Shown piece by piece: positions 39,803 through 50,875 of a DNA stretch of 64,000 nt. The notes beneath the pieces are model-generated. The model made no database searches, was not told where the DNA came from, and worked only from the letters and a program-made list of their open reading frames with translations. The stretch's first letter is position 1; the number at the start of each line of letters is the position of its first letter. The translations under genes and the position numbers were made by a program. The DNA lies in contig NZ_CP069533.1 of the NCBI RefSeq assembly GCF_016889765.1, positions 2,480,001-2,544,000 of the forward strand, in the 5' to 3' direction. The stretch comes from Corynebacterium minutissimum. GTDB lineage: Bacteria > Actinomycetota > Actinomycetes > Mycobacteriales > Mycobacteriaceae.

Positions 39803-39855
39803 GGAGATTTGGGAGACTTTTCAAAGTGTGGAGATTTGGGAGACTTTTGTCTCCC
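39803..39855. repeat. Direct repeat pair and hairpin before the ATPase gene
   Basis: GGAGATTTGGGAGACTTTT occurs exactly at 39803-39821 and 39830-39848 (27-bp period). The second copy ends in GGGAGAC-TTTT-GTCTCCC (39838-39855), a perfect 7-bp hairpin. All of it lies in the 73-bp gap between the RHH gene and the ATPase gene. Confidence 0.75.
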
Positions 39856-39863
39856 AAGTGGAT

Positions 39864-40127
39864 TTAGGCGTCCCGCACCGCCCGAATAGCACCGACGACG
39901 TCGAAATCACCGTCAATAGCAATAGGCTCTCGATGGGTGAGCTCAGTGATCTTTTCCTGAACACTTCGACGCTGTGAGAAATCAGGGCGTGAAGCTGTGG
40001 TTGTCAGGAGATCGCGTAGGTAGTCTTCCAAGGAAGCTCCGGCAGCGTCAGCGCGCTTCTGAAGGGTGGCAATTACGGTGGGGGTGACGTCATGGATGTG
40101 AACGGTGTGGCGAGCGGGAGTTGTCAA
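39864..40127 (-). CDS. FitA-like ribbon-helix-helix protein, possible orphan antitoxin
   Basis: 87 residues if started at TTG 40127. The N-terminal VHIHDVTPTVIATLQKRADA and SLEDYLRDLL fit a short Arc/FitA-type ribbon-helix-helix, whose partners are usually VapC/PIN toxins. No PIN gene follows; the AAA ATPase does. The start is not secure: no ATG or GTG is in frame near it, but TACACT lies 6 nt before the TTG. The frame continues upstream into the membrane protein gene. Confidence 0.65.
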   Translation of the reverse strand: MTTPARHTVHIHDVTPTVIATLQKRADAAGASLEDYLRDLLTTTASRPDFSQRRSVQEKITELTHREPIAIDGDFDVVGAIRAVRDA

Positions 40128-40146
40128 AGCGTCAGTGTACGGGGGC

Positions 40147-40410
40147 TTAGCTTCTCGGCGTGGGCTTCGCGCCTGCCGCCCGCCAAGCCACCGCGCCAGC
40201 GTACACAGCGCATGCGGCGACGATGCCATACCACCAGGCGAAGTGGAGGCCTGAATTCCAGGGTAGGGTATATCCGATAAAGACTAGGACGAGGGCCGTA
40301 ATTGCTACGGAAATGGCGCGATAGACCGTCTTTCCTGAGGTGGTGAATGCCTTCCAGGCGGACCACAAAAGAGCGGCAATGATAACAATCATGCTGATGG
40401 TGAGGGACAC
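40147..40410 (-). CDS. Small membrane protein, unknown
   Basis: 87 residues with three hydrophobic segments (about 2-18, 33-50, 58-76) and a basic tail. It begins 9 bp after the serine hydrolase stop with AAGGAGAAACC as ribosome binding site, so it is in the same operon. No family recognised. Confidence 0.65.
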   Translation of the reverse strand: MSLTISMIVIIAALLWSAWKAFTTSGKTVYRAISVAITALVLVFIGYTLPWNSGLHFAWWYGIVAACAVYAGAVAWRAAGAKPTPRS

Positions 40411-40419
40411 GGTTTCTCC

Positions 40420-41430
40420 TTAAGATGCGAGCTCGTTGAATAGTGCTTGGGCTAGGTCTTCGGTGCCGGCGGGTGAATCGTTGTTGGCGAAAGTAGCGCG
40501 TTTGGTGTCCGGATCGATGATGAGCATTGTGGAATAGCCAGAGGTGCCGCCGTCGTGCCAGAAACCTGGGCCGTCTTCGTTAGGAACCCAGCCGTATTCT
40601 GTATCGCCGTTATCCATAAACCACTCGGCGAACTTGGCCATGTCACTTGCCGTGGAGCGGATAGCGCCCGCGGGTGCGGAGCCGTCCTCCTCCCAAGGCT
40701 CGGCGTGGCGGCCGGTGTTGGTAAGTCCCTGTGGGGCGTCGTCGGGCACGGAGCCCGGCGTCATGAGGTAGGTTTCGGTCATTTCTGCAGGCTCGAAGAT
40801 GCGTTCTTTGAGCATCTGCTCATAAGGCTGCCCGGCAACGGTCTCCACTACGTGGCCCAGGAGTCCATAGCCAAGATTGGAATAGGATTCTTCGCCGCGG
40901 TTCTTCAGCTCGGCGTTCGTGGCGGCAGCCATGATGTCCTCTACGGTCTCGCCTTCATAGGGGTTCGAACCGGTGACACCCGAGGCGAGACTGCTGAGGA
41001 GGTCCGTGCTCGCCAGTCGCGGTAGACCCGAGGTGTGGTCGAGCAGTTCCCTCACGGTGACGTCAGCGACGGGCGCATCGCCGACGTCGAGGACTTCGCC
41101 CACAGTGGTATCAGGGTTCAACTTTCCTTCGTCGACGAGCTGGCGGGCCAGTTCGCCGGTGAACATCTTGGTCACGGAGCCGATTTCGACCTCTGTGTGC
41201 TCGTCGCTGCCCAGTCCCGCGAAGGTGGCCTTGCCGTCCTGGAGGGTAAACGCGGTGAGGTTGTGGAAACCAGACTCGGAGTGCTTTTCCAGCTGGGTTG
41301 CTAGGGCTTCGTCGCCAGTTTTGTCTTGTGCCAGAGCAATTCTTTGTGGTCCTACAACGAGGAGGACGGCGGCAACAGCAATGAAGGTGATGATAGCTAG
41401 GGCAATCTTGGATGCGACACGGTTGTTCAT
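40420..41430 (-). CDS. Beta-lactamase-fold serine hydrolase (class C/DD-peptidase-like)
   Basis: 336 residues. The N-terminal hydrophobic segment (about 9-28) is a signal anchor or signal peptide. Active-site motifs of family S12 are complete: S85-V-T-K88 (SxxK), Y183-S-N185 (YxN) and H292-D-G294 (HxG). It may be a carboxypeptidase or esterase; resistance activity cannot be claimed. Its ATG overlaps the stop of the ArsR-type gene, so a regulator and hydrolase are coupled. Confidence 0.87.
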   Translation of the reverse strand: MNNRVASKIALAIITFIAVAAVLLVVGPQRIALAQDKTGDEALATQLEKHSESGFHNLTAFTLQDGKATFAGLGSDEHTEVEIGSVTKMFTGELARQLVDEGKLNPDTTVGEVLDVGDAPVADVTVRELLDHTSGLPRLASTDLLSSLASGVTGSNPYEGETVEDIMAAATNAELKNRGEESYSNLGYGLLGHVVETVAGQPYEQMLKERIFEPAEMTETYLMTPGSVPDDAPQGLTNTGRHAEPWEEDGSAPAGAIRSTASDMAKFAEWFMDNGDTEYGWVPNEDGPGFWHDGGTSGYSTMLIIDPDTKRATFANNDSPAGTEDLAQALFNELAS

Positions 41431-41957
41431 TAGTGGTCCTCACTCGCAGTGATGATGGTGAGAAGGGGGATAACTCGGGCGGGGCGGATGGCATATTCGC
41501 CGCCGGACTTGGTGGTCCAACCGGCGTGGGTGAGTGCGCTTAAGTGGTGATAGGCGGTGCCGGTGGAGGAGACGATGTTTTCTTCGACAAGCTCAGCGGC
41601 AGTTGCGGGTGCGGCGAGCAGGCGGCGAAGGATCTCACCGCGGATGGGGTGTGCAAGGGCGGAAAGGCGTTCGAGGTTGTCTGTCCACTCTTCGTCGCTG
41701 ACGAAGTGAGTGGGGCGTTGCCATTGGTAGGCATAAGTGCGCTTGCCGACGTTGATGTTTCCTCCGAAGATGACGGAGCCATCGGGAAGCTGATCGTTGG
41801 GCGCGAGGGCGTCAACGAGCCAGTAGGCCGAATTTTCTGTGGTTGGTTGGGTGGCGGCCGGTGAAACGGGGTCGGTGTTTTCGGCGCTGGCGCGTCCCTC
41901 AAGCGCGGCGACGCGCGCTTCAAGTTCGGCAAGGCGTGCTTCGACTGTTGTTTCCAT
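41430..41957 (-). CDS. ArsR-family winged-helix regulator
   Basis: 175 residues. A coiled-coil N-terminus (VEARLAELEARVAALEG) and a middle region with VIFGGNINVG precede a winged helix in the second half: LSALAHPIRGEILRRLLAAPATAAELVEE, then TAYHHLSALTHAGW. It overlaps the serine hydrolase gene by one base and most likely controls that unit and itself through the palindrome that covers its own promoter. Ligand unknown; no Cys-metal site is seen. Confidence 0.82.
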   Translation of the reverse strand: METTVEARLAELEARVAALEGRASAENTDPVSPAATQPTTENSAYWLVDALAPNDQLPDGSVIFGGNINVGKRTYAYQWQRPTHFVSDEEWTDNLERLSALAHPIRGEILRRLLAAPATAAELVEENIVSSTGTAYHHLSALTHAGWTTKSGGEYAIRPARVIPLLTIITASEDH

Positions 41958-41993
41958 GTTTTCTAGAATGCCAGAACTCTAGAAAACTGGCAA
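41958..41993 (-). promoter_or_regulatory. Leaderless promoter and operator of the ArsR-type gene
   Basis: GTTTTCTAGA (41958-41967) and TCTAGAAAAC (41978-41987) are perfect 10-bp arms with a 10-nt spacer. On the minus strand TTGCCA and CATTCT (41965-41970) are 17 nt apart, and the -10 is 7 nt from the ATG. The palindrome thus covers the -10 and the start, which suits autorepression. Confidence 0.65.
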
Positions 41994-42020
41994 GGGTTAA
42001 TGGGAAAAGGGGCCCTGGAG

Positions 42021-42692
42021 TTAAGAGATCATCGGCCACGCGGTGGAGACATCCGAGGCATCGCGCCCGCGGCCCTCCAGGTACTTCTTGAAGGATTCGC
42101 GGTCCTTGTACCACTCCACGGCCTGATACTCCATGAGCTCGTTGGTATCCATCTGGGCTAGCTCGGGGAAGTGTTGACGCACCTGCTTCCAAGCCACGCG
42201 GGCGGCCGCGAGGGCGTCGGCAGTCGCCTCATGCGCGTTGCTCAACTCCACGCCGTAGTGTGCGGACACCTCTCCCAAGGTGCGCTTGCCTTTGCGCCAC
42301 TTGTCTTTGACGCGGTCGATGACGAAAGGATCGAACACCGGACCGTTCACCGTGAAGTCCCCGGTCAACGCGCGTAGCACGGATAGGTCGTAGGCGGCGT
42401 TGTAGACAATGAGGGTCAGACCATCGTCCCAGGCCTGATAGATGGCGTTGACCGTCTCCTTGAGTACGTCCTCATGCGGTCGGCCCTCGGCACGAGCCTT
42501 CTCCGTGGTGATGCCGTGAACCTTAGCGGCTTCCTCCGGGATCTCCACGCCTGGGTCAGCGAGCATCTCCTGACTATTCACGTCGCGCCCATCGATGCGC
42601 ACCAGGGCAGAGGTGACGATGCGGGCTTCTTTAGGGTTCACGGAGGTGGTCTCGAGGTCGAAGGAGAGCATGCGGGTGGCGTCGAAGTTCAT
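42021..42692 (-). CDS. DnaQ-family 3'-5' exonuclease
   Basis: 223 residues with exonuclease motifs: Exo I FDLETTS (Asp, Glu; residues 10-16), Exo II NAAYDLSVL and Exo III HEATADALAA (HxAxxD). This is the DEDDh proofreading/RNase T type fold. It is not the large DnaQ-UvrC fusion found elsewhere in actinobacteria. ATG 42692 has TAGAGT 7 nt before it, so it is read as leaderless; GTG 42722 is an alternative. Confidence 0.87.
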   Translation of the reverse strand: MNFDATRMLSFDLETTSVNPKEARIVTSALVRIDGRDVNSQEMLADPGVEIPEEAAKVHGITTEKARAEGRPHEDVLKETVNAIYQAWDDGLTLIVYNAAYDLSVLRALTGDFTVNGPVFDPFVIDRVKDKWRKGKRTLGEVSAHYGVELSNAHEATADALAAARVAWKQVRQHFPELAQMDTNELMEYQAVEWYKDRESFKKYLEGRGRDASDVSTAWPMIS

Positions 42693-42705
42693 GGACAACA
42701 CTCTA
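42693..42705 (-). promoter_or_regulatory. Leaderless -10 promoter of the exonuclease gene
   Basis: TAGAGT (42700-42705, minus) with 7 nt to ATG 42692. Confidence 0.5.
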
Positions 42706-42737
42706 GCGCCCGGCTCGGACACACACCGTGGAAGTGT

Positions 42738-45651
<2,914 letters not shown>

Positions 45652-45655
<4 letters not shown>

Positions 45656-46413
45656 AGATCGCGGCTCTGGATATGGACGGCACTGTCTACGTCGATGAGA
45701 ACATCACGGAGGCGGTCAAGGAAGCGATTGCCGCGTGGCGCTCGGCCGGCAATCTCGCTGTTTCCGCCACCGGTAAGTCCATTGCTAACGCCCGCGGTAC
45801 GCTCGAGCCCTTTGGTGTGGAGCTGGACTACCACGTGCTGTACAACGGCACGGTTCTCACCGAGGGGGATTACACGGTCCTTCAGGAAGAGCACTTGGCT
45901 GCCGATACTGTCACGGCCATTGCTGAACGCTTCACAGGCAAGGCGCTCAATATCTATACCACCGGCCTGACCGGGGCCGACCAGCTTGTGTGGGACGGCC
46001 TCTCCGGCCAGGAGTCATCGATGGTGGCAGGGGCGCAGGTGGCGGACCTGGAGGTCGCCGCCAAGCGCGACACCACACTGATGTCCTTGTGGATTCCTGG
46101 TGATGCCGCGCTGCGACAGGAGGTGGACGAGTGGGTTCGTGCGAATTGTGACGTCGAGTCATCTTTCAACTGCGATTTCTACGACATCATGCCGCCAGGG
46201 CACAACAAGGGAGAAGGCTTGACGCGGCTTCTGAGCAGCCTCGGCCATGAGGATACCGAGCTCTACACCTTCGGCGATAGCTTCAACGATCTCTCCATGC
46301 ATGCCATAGCCACGGAGTCCTTTAGCTTCCCGCACGGAGAAATTGGCGGCCACGTCGACCACATTGTGCCGGACGTCGCCGCGGGGTTGAATGGCCTCCT
46401 GGCACGCTCCTAG
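45652..46413 (+). CDS. HAD-family hydrolase (Cof-type), second of a pair
   Basis: 253 residues. Motif I LDMDGTVYVD, motif II SATGKS, motif III lysine in GHNKGEGL, motif IV FGDSFNDLSM. Clearly a paralogue of the gene before it (same length and order, WRSAGNLAVSATGKS against WRAAGNLAVVATGKS), so the pair arose by tandem duplication. Stop 11 bp from the convergent ACT-domain gene. Confidence 0.83.
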
Positions 46414-46424
46414 CTCAGGTGCTC

Positions 46425-47084
46425 CTAGCTTAGGAAAGCGCCCAAAATAGCGCCCAAGTCACCGAGATGTTCGACTTCTGATGCGAGGTAGTCCGGACCG
46501 CCCACGCGGCCCATCACCACAACGTACTTGGTGCCCACGAGGGGAGCAGCAGCCAGTGCGGAATCGAGCAGCGCCCATGACTCTGGAATCCACGTGTCTT
46601 TCTCCGGATGGAGGATGCGGGCGGAGTCGATGCTGAGATCGGTTGGGATCGTGCCATCGTCGGCAGGCGCGGCGTCGGAGGACGCAATACGCTTGATGGG
46701 GTCTTCATTAGTGATTACGACGGCCCACGTTGATGTCAGCGCCTTGGGGATTGCCGCGCAGACTTCCTCCATTGCGGCTTTGACATTGCGGCGCGAGGCC
46801 ACGGTGGCGAGCAAACGGATCTGGCCTCGGCGATCGACGCGCCCGCTAAATGGGCGGATAGAATCAATCTCCACGCCGTCTACTGTCTGCGCAGCAGTAA
46901 TAATCTCATCAGCCATGGTGGTCTTCGGCAGATCTAGGACAATGTCATCCATAACGGTGCCGTCGGGGAAGTTCTCCACGATGTCCACAGAGCGAATATC
47001 GGCCTCAATCTCTCCGAGGGCATTGGCTAAAAGGCCTAGGCTGCCAGGGGTATCGGGGAGAAGGACACGGACGAGGTACGACAT
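46425..47084 (-). CDS. ACT-domain amino-acid-binding protein
   Basis: 219 residues. The N-terminus MSYLVRVLLPDTPGSLGLLANALGEIEADI is a clear ACT domain, which binds amino acids as an allosteric module. The C-terminal part (about 85-219) has no catalytic motif I can name. Stand-alone ACT proteins usually act as sensors. A DtxR-like sequence lies 39 bp upstream of the start. Confidence 0.78.
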   Translation of the reverse strand: MSYLVRVLLPDTPGSLGLLANALGEIEADIRSVDIVENFPDGTVMDDIVLDLPKTTMADEIITAAQTVDGVEIDSIRPFSGRVDRRGQIRLLATVASRRNVKAAMEEVCAAIPKALTSTWAVVITNEDPIKRIASSDAAPADDGTIPTDLSIDSARILHPEKDTWIPESWALLDSALAAAPLVGTKYVVVMGRVGGPDYLASEVEHLGDLGAILGAFLS

Positions 47085-47122
47085 ATGTTTCTTTCTCTGG
47101 GCAGGTTTGTGAAGGAGAATTA

Positions 47123-47141
47123 ATAGGTTAACCTAACGTGA
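47123..47141. promoter_or_regulatory. DtxR-like box upstream of the ACT-domain gene
   Basis: ATAGGTTAACCTAACGTGA matches 15 of 19 positions of the DtxR consensus TTAGGTTAGSCTAACCTAA. It lies 39-57 bp upstream of the ACT-domain gene and about 145 bp upstream of gatC. Binding is not proven. Confidence 0.4.
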
Positions 47142-47285
47142 TCTATGGTACACAAGCGTCCGAATAGTATTCAATAACCTCGGTGGTGTACATGCGCCCG
47201 GAGTGGTGGTGGCGACGGCGAACGCGTGCAGTACCATGGGTGCTTAGCTATTAACCGTCTCGATGAATAAAAGGATGGAGTTCGC

Positions 47286-47588
47286 GTGTCTGATATTTCG
47301 CGTGACGAGGTCGCGCACCTGGCAAAGCTGTCGCGATTGGCCCTGAGCGAGGAAGAACTGAAGCAGTTCGCTGCACAGATCGACGAAATCGTGGACTCGG
47401 TGTCCGCGGTTGGCAAGGTCAAGGCTGAAGGTGTGGAGCCGATGTCACACCCGCACTCCGTACATGCTCCAATGCGTGAGGACGTTATCGTGCGCACCCT
47501 CACCGCCGAGCAAGCACTGGACCAGGCGCCGGCATCTGAAGATGACCGCTTCATGGTTCCGCAGATTCTGGGTGGAGGAGACGAATAA
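47286..47588 (+). CDS. gatC: Asp/Glu-tRNA amidotransferase subunit C
   Basis: 100-residue belt protein that holds GatA and GatB together. N-terminus [23 protein letters not shown]; middle [17 protein letters not shown] is the conserved GatC segment. GTG 47286 with AAAGGATGGAG upstream. GatA follows after 2 bp. gatB is 9.6 kb away, which is typical of this group. Confidence 0.95.
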   Translation: MSDISRDEVAHLAKLSRLALSEEELKQFAAQIDEIVDSVSAVGKVKAEGVEPMSHPHSVHAPMREDVIVRTLTAEQALDQAPASEDDRFMVPQILGGGDE

Positions 47589-47590
47589 GA

Positions 47591-49075
47591 ATGGCACAAT
47601 TCATTGCGCCCACCGAGGGTATTACCGCACTGACCGCAGCTGAGTTGGCTCAGAAGATCCACTCCCGTGAACTCACCTCCCGCGAAGTTACTCAGGCTTT
47701 CTTGGACCGCATCGCGGAAACCGACGGCGAGCTCAACGCCTTCTTGCACGTCGGTGCCGAGGAAGCGCTGGCGGCTGCCGACGCCGTCGATAAATCCCTC
47801 GACGCTGGCGAAGAACCCGCATCCGCTTTGGCGGGCGTGCCGCTGGCACTCAAGGACCTGCTCGTGACGACGGATGCTCCGACGACCGCCGCCTCCAAGA
47901 TGCTGGAAGGCTGGGTCTCGCCTTACGACGCCACCCTGGTCACCAAGCTGCGTGAGGCTGGCATCCCAATCTTGGGCAAGACCAACCTCGATGAGTTCGC
48001 GATGGGCTCTTCCAACGAGAACTCCGCTTACGGCCCCGCCCACAACCCCTACGACACTGAGCGCACCCCGGGCGGCTCCGGCGGTGGCACCGCTGCGGCA
48101 CTTGCCTCGGGTCAGGCCCCGCTGGGCATCGGTACTGACACGGGTGGTTCCATCCGCCAGCCGGCTGCGCTGACCAATACTGTCGGCGTGAAGCCGACCT
48201 ACGGCACCGTGTCGCGCTATGGCCTCATCGCTGCTGCTAGCTCTCTGGATCAGGCAGGCCCGACGGCCCGCACCGTACTGGATACCGCTCTATTGCACGA
48301 GATTATTGCCGGCCACGACTCCTTTGACGCCACCTCCGTGGATAAGCCGGTGGCACCGGTAGTCGCCGCCGCCAAGGAAGGCGCTAAGGGCGACCTGTCT
48401 GGCGTCAAGGTTGGCTTGATTAAGCAATTTGAGCGTGACGGTTGGCAGCCGGGTGTGATGGAGGCCTATCATGCTGCCGTTGAGCAGCTGAAGTCCCAGG
48501 GCGCTGAAATCGTTGAGGTTGACTGCCCGCACTTCGATGAAGCTCTGGCTGCGTACTACCTCATCATGCCGTGTGAAGTCTCTTCCAACCTGGCCCGCTT
48601 TGATGGCATGCGTTATGGCCTCCGCGTGGGCGATGACGGCACGCGCTCTGCTGAGGAGGTCATGTCGCTGTCTCGCGCGGAGGGCTTTGGACCTGAGGTC
48701 AAGCGCCGCATCATGTTGGGTACGTATGCGCTGTCTGTTGGCTACTACGACGCCTACTACTTGCAGGCACAGCGCGTGCGCACCCTCATCGCTCAGGACT
48801 TTGAGCGTGCTTTCGAACAAGTTGATGTTCTTGTTTCCCCAACCACCCCAACCACGGCCTTCAAGCTGGGGGAGAAGGTTGAGGATCCGATGGAGATGTA
48901 CAACTTCGACCTCTGCACCCTGCCACTGAACCTTGCTGGCGTGTGTGGCATGTCCGTACCGTCTGGTTTGGCCTCCGACACCAACCTGCCGACCGGCCTG
49001 CAGATCATGGCCCCCGCATTCCAGGATGACCGCCTGTACAAGGTGGGCGCTGCTTACGAAGCCGGCCGTAAGTAA
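47591..49075 (+). CDS. gatA: Asp/Glu-tRNA amidotransferase subunit A
   Basis: Amidase that takes ammonia from glutamine so that GatB can convert Glu-tRNA(Gln) to Gln-tRNA(Gln). 494 residues. Amidase signature catalytic residues: K88 (ALKDL), S163 in [12 protein letters not shown] and nucleophile S187 in [10 protein letters not shown]. The SGGG in place of SSGG is usual in actinobacterial GatA. AATAAGA lies before the ATG, and the gene is translationally linked to gatC. A strong terminator follows. Confidence 0.97.
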   Translation: MAQFIAPTEGITALTAAELAQKIHSRELTSREVTQAFLDRIAETDGELNAFLHVGAEEALAAADAVDKSLDAGEEPASALAGVPLALKDLLVTTDAPTTAASKMLEGWVSPYDATLVTKLREAGIPILGKTNLDEFAMGSSNENSAYGPAHNPYDTERTPGGSGGGTAAALASGQAPLGIGTDTGGSIRQPAALTNTVGVKPTYGTVSRYGLIAAASSLDQAGPTARTVLDTALLHEIIAGHDSFDATSVDKPVAPVVAAAKEGAKGDLSGVKVGLIKQFERDGWQPGVMEAYHAAVEQLKSQGAEIVEVDCPHFDEALAAYYLIMPCEVSSNLARFDGMRYGLRVGDDGTRSAEEVMSLSRAEGFGPEVKRRIMLGTYALSVGYYDAYYLQAQRVRTLIAQDFERAFEQVDVLVSPTTPTTAFKLGEKVEDPMEMYNFDLCTLPLNLAGVCGMSVPSGLASDTNLPTGLQIMAPAFQDDRLYKVGAAYEAGRK

Positions 49076-49107
49076 CGCACTCCAAACTACGCCGAGCATC
49101 TCCTAAC

Positions 49108-49137
49108 AGCCGCCAGACCTACCTCTGGCGGCTTTTG
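49108..49137 (+). terminator. Intrinsic terminator of gatCA
   Basis: AGCCGCCAGA (49108-49117) pairs with TCTGGCGGCT (49124-49133), 10 bp with a 6-nt loop, followed by TTTTGCTTT. Confidence 0.9.
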
Positions 49138-49192
49138 CTTTACCTACGGCCTCCTTCACTTCGGAGCCGAGTGCATTTCACCCGACGCATCG

Positions 49193-49325
49193 CTTCGTCG
49201 TTTCACACGACGGGACCATTTTTGAGGCTTGGGCTTTTGAGCGAGTTTTTGGTTTGTCTTCGTCGTTTCATTCGACGACCGAGGTTGTGCGGGGGTGAGT
49301 CTTATCTTCGTCGTTTGATTCGACG
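49193..49325. repeat. Three hairpin repeats CTTCGTCGTTTxAxxCGACG
   Basis: 20-bp units at 49193-49212, 49258-49277 and 49306-49325 each form a short CGTCG/CGACG hairpin with a T-rich loop. They lie in the 259-bp gap between the gatA terminator and the 3' end of the HNH gene; no gene is supported there. Confidence 0.7.
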
Positions 49326-49334
49326 GCGCGGGGT

Positions 49335-50621
49335 TTAGAAGGGGATGTCGTCGGTGGTGTCGGTGTTTTCGCCGGTTTGGGCTGTGGTTTCGGTTTCTGC
49401 TGTTTCTTCTGCTTGGGTTTGTTGTTGTTTGTGGTAGTCGTCGAGGGCTTGTTTGAGTCTTTGGGCTTGTTCTCTTATGCGTGTGCGGGTGGTGGTGATG
49501 TGTTGGCCGACGGTTTGGGCCCAGCGTTTTTGTTTAGGTGCTAGGGGTCCTTCTGGTTCGGTGATGCACCAGGTGCCGTTTTGAAATAGCCAGATGATAT
49601 CCCCGCTATTTGGGTCCAGAAGGTAGTGAAGAGTGCCATCGGTTTTCATGTTGTGATGCTTCTGGCACAAACACGCCAGGTTACTGGGGTGAGTGGCACC
49701 ACCGTCGGCATAGTTGTGCCGGTGGTCTAGTTGGGTGTGGTGGGCTGGTTCAGTGCATCCGTCGATGCGGCAGGTGCCGTCTCTTCCTTCGACTTCTTTG
49801 CGCATTCCTACACTTGGGCGATAGGAATCTGTTTCCTCGCTAGGTTTTGTCAGGTCGCGTTGTTTATCGTGTGGCATGGGGGTGGCTTTCCACCCAAAGC
49901 CCTCAATGTAGGTTGGGGCGTTGTCAACATCGCAGGCTCTATAAGTATTGAGGATAACGGTTGTCGGTGGGGTGATTTCACCGCTGAGAAGTTTCTTTAC
50001 GGCCTCGGTAAGGCTTAGGCCTTTATGGGCGGCGGTTTTGCGGATGAAGGCATCGAGTTTGATGCCGGTGTTCTCATCGACTCCAAGTTCAAGCCACGCT
50101 GTAGTGCCGTTGGAGTAGAACGTGTAGGTGTCTTTCGGGCGGGTGTCCCGATAGGCGATGGTGTCATCGAGTGCTTTGCATAAGTCGCGGACTTTGCGGC
50201 GAATTTGGGCGCGGGTAGGAAAGGCCTGGTTGGGTTTGGTGGGGGTGAAATAGTCTGCCAGCATGCCATCAATGAGCGTTAGTGTGGCAGTAGTAGGCCC
50301 GGCAAGGGCTGACATGGGTTGGTCAATAGCGATAAGGGATTCGATATCAAGCACATAGTGCTCTTCTTGTAAGGCCTTGACTTTCGGCAGGGTATCCAGG
50401 CGGTGGAGGGCTCTGAGTCCTGCTTTGATGTGTCCTTCGGTTAGTGCCCAGGTGTTGACGAGGCTGAGTGCTGTGGTGTCGATATCGTCTTCAAGTTGGG
50501 GTTTGCCACTAAGCCAGGCCTGGTAGGTGGCTTTCCTGGCAATGCTGCGGGCAACAGCGTGTGGGTTATGAGGGTTGGTAATACTAAAGAAGGCGTCCGG
50601 CAGGATGGTGGTGGTGCTCAT
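49335..50621 (-). CDS. HNH endonuclease signature protein (second DUF222-like copy)
   Basis: 428 residues. Long helical N-terminal part, then an HNH module: CRIDGCTEPAHHTQLDHRHNYADGG followed by NLACLCQKHHNMK, with paired cysteines and catalytic histidine intact. The C-terminal tail is Gln/Thr/Glu-rich coiled coil. It is only distantly similar to the HNH protein at 19620. Codon use looks richer in T and G runs than the neighbours, which hints at transfer. The start at ATG 50621 is likely; a weak TTCTA-GT-TAGAA palindrome lies upstream. Confidence 0.82.
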   Translation of the reverse strand: MSTTTILPDAFFSITNPHNPHAVARSIARKATYQAWLSGKPQLEDDIDTTALSLVNTWALTEGHIKAGLRALHRLDTLPKVKALQEEHYVLDIESLIAIDQPMSALAGPTTATLTLIDGMLADYFTPTKPNQAFPTRAQIRRKVRDLCKALDDTIAYRDTRPKDTYTFYSNGTTAWLELGVDENTGIKLDAFIRKTAAHKGLSLTEAVKKLLSGEITPPTTVILNTYRACDVDNAPTYIEGFGWKATPMPHDKQRDLTKPSEETDSYRPSVGMRKEVEGRDGTCRIDGCTEPAHHTQLDHRHNYADGGATHPSNLACLCQKHHNMKTDGTLHYLLDPNSGDIIWLFQNGTWCITEPEGPLAPKQKRWAQTVGQHITTTRTRIREQAQRLKQALDDYHKQQQTQAEETAETETTAQTGENTDTTDDIPF

Positions 50622-50860
50622 TGGCGTATCCCCGAAAATGTTCTAGTTAGAAGAAGTGTTCTACAACCAATCCTAGTGTCAACGTATTTCGAGGTCTATA
50701 GCCTGCGGGGATAAACTTCACAAATCAAGAAGCATGGGGGTGTCAAGCAGTGCTTTAGGTTGTGTGTTCGACTCTTGTCGAGCTGGGGATATAGGTTTTA
50801 CTCATACACAACAACGGGGGGTAGATGTCGGACTGACTGAGGGGGCTTACTCCCTTGCTT
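50622..50860. other. Region between the HNH gene and the IS
   Basis: No gene seen. It holds TTCTA-GT-TAGAA and a second TGTTCTA just before the HNH start, and a TCGAC/GTCGA hairpin near 50770. Confidence 0.3.
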
Positions 50861-50875
50861 AGGATTGGCTAGTGT
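50861..50875. repeat. Left target-site duplication of the IS
   Basis: AGGATTGGCTAGTGT, identical to 52521-52535, flanks the IS on its left side. Confidence 0.85.

Noticed and set aside
39864..40127. Complete VapBC/FitAB toxin-antitoxin pair
   Set aside because: No PIN-domain frame is present on either side of the RHH gene.
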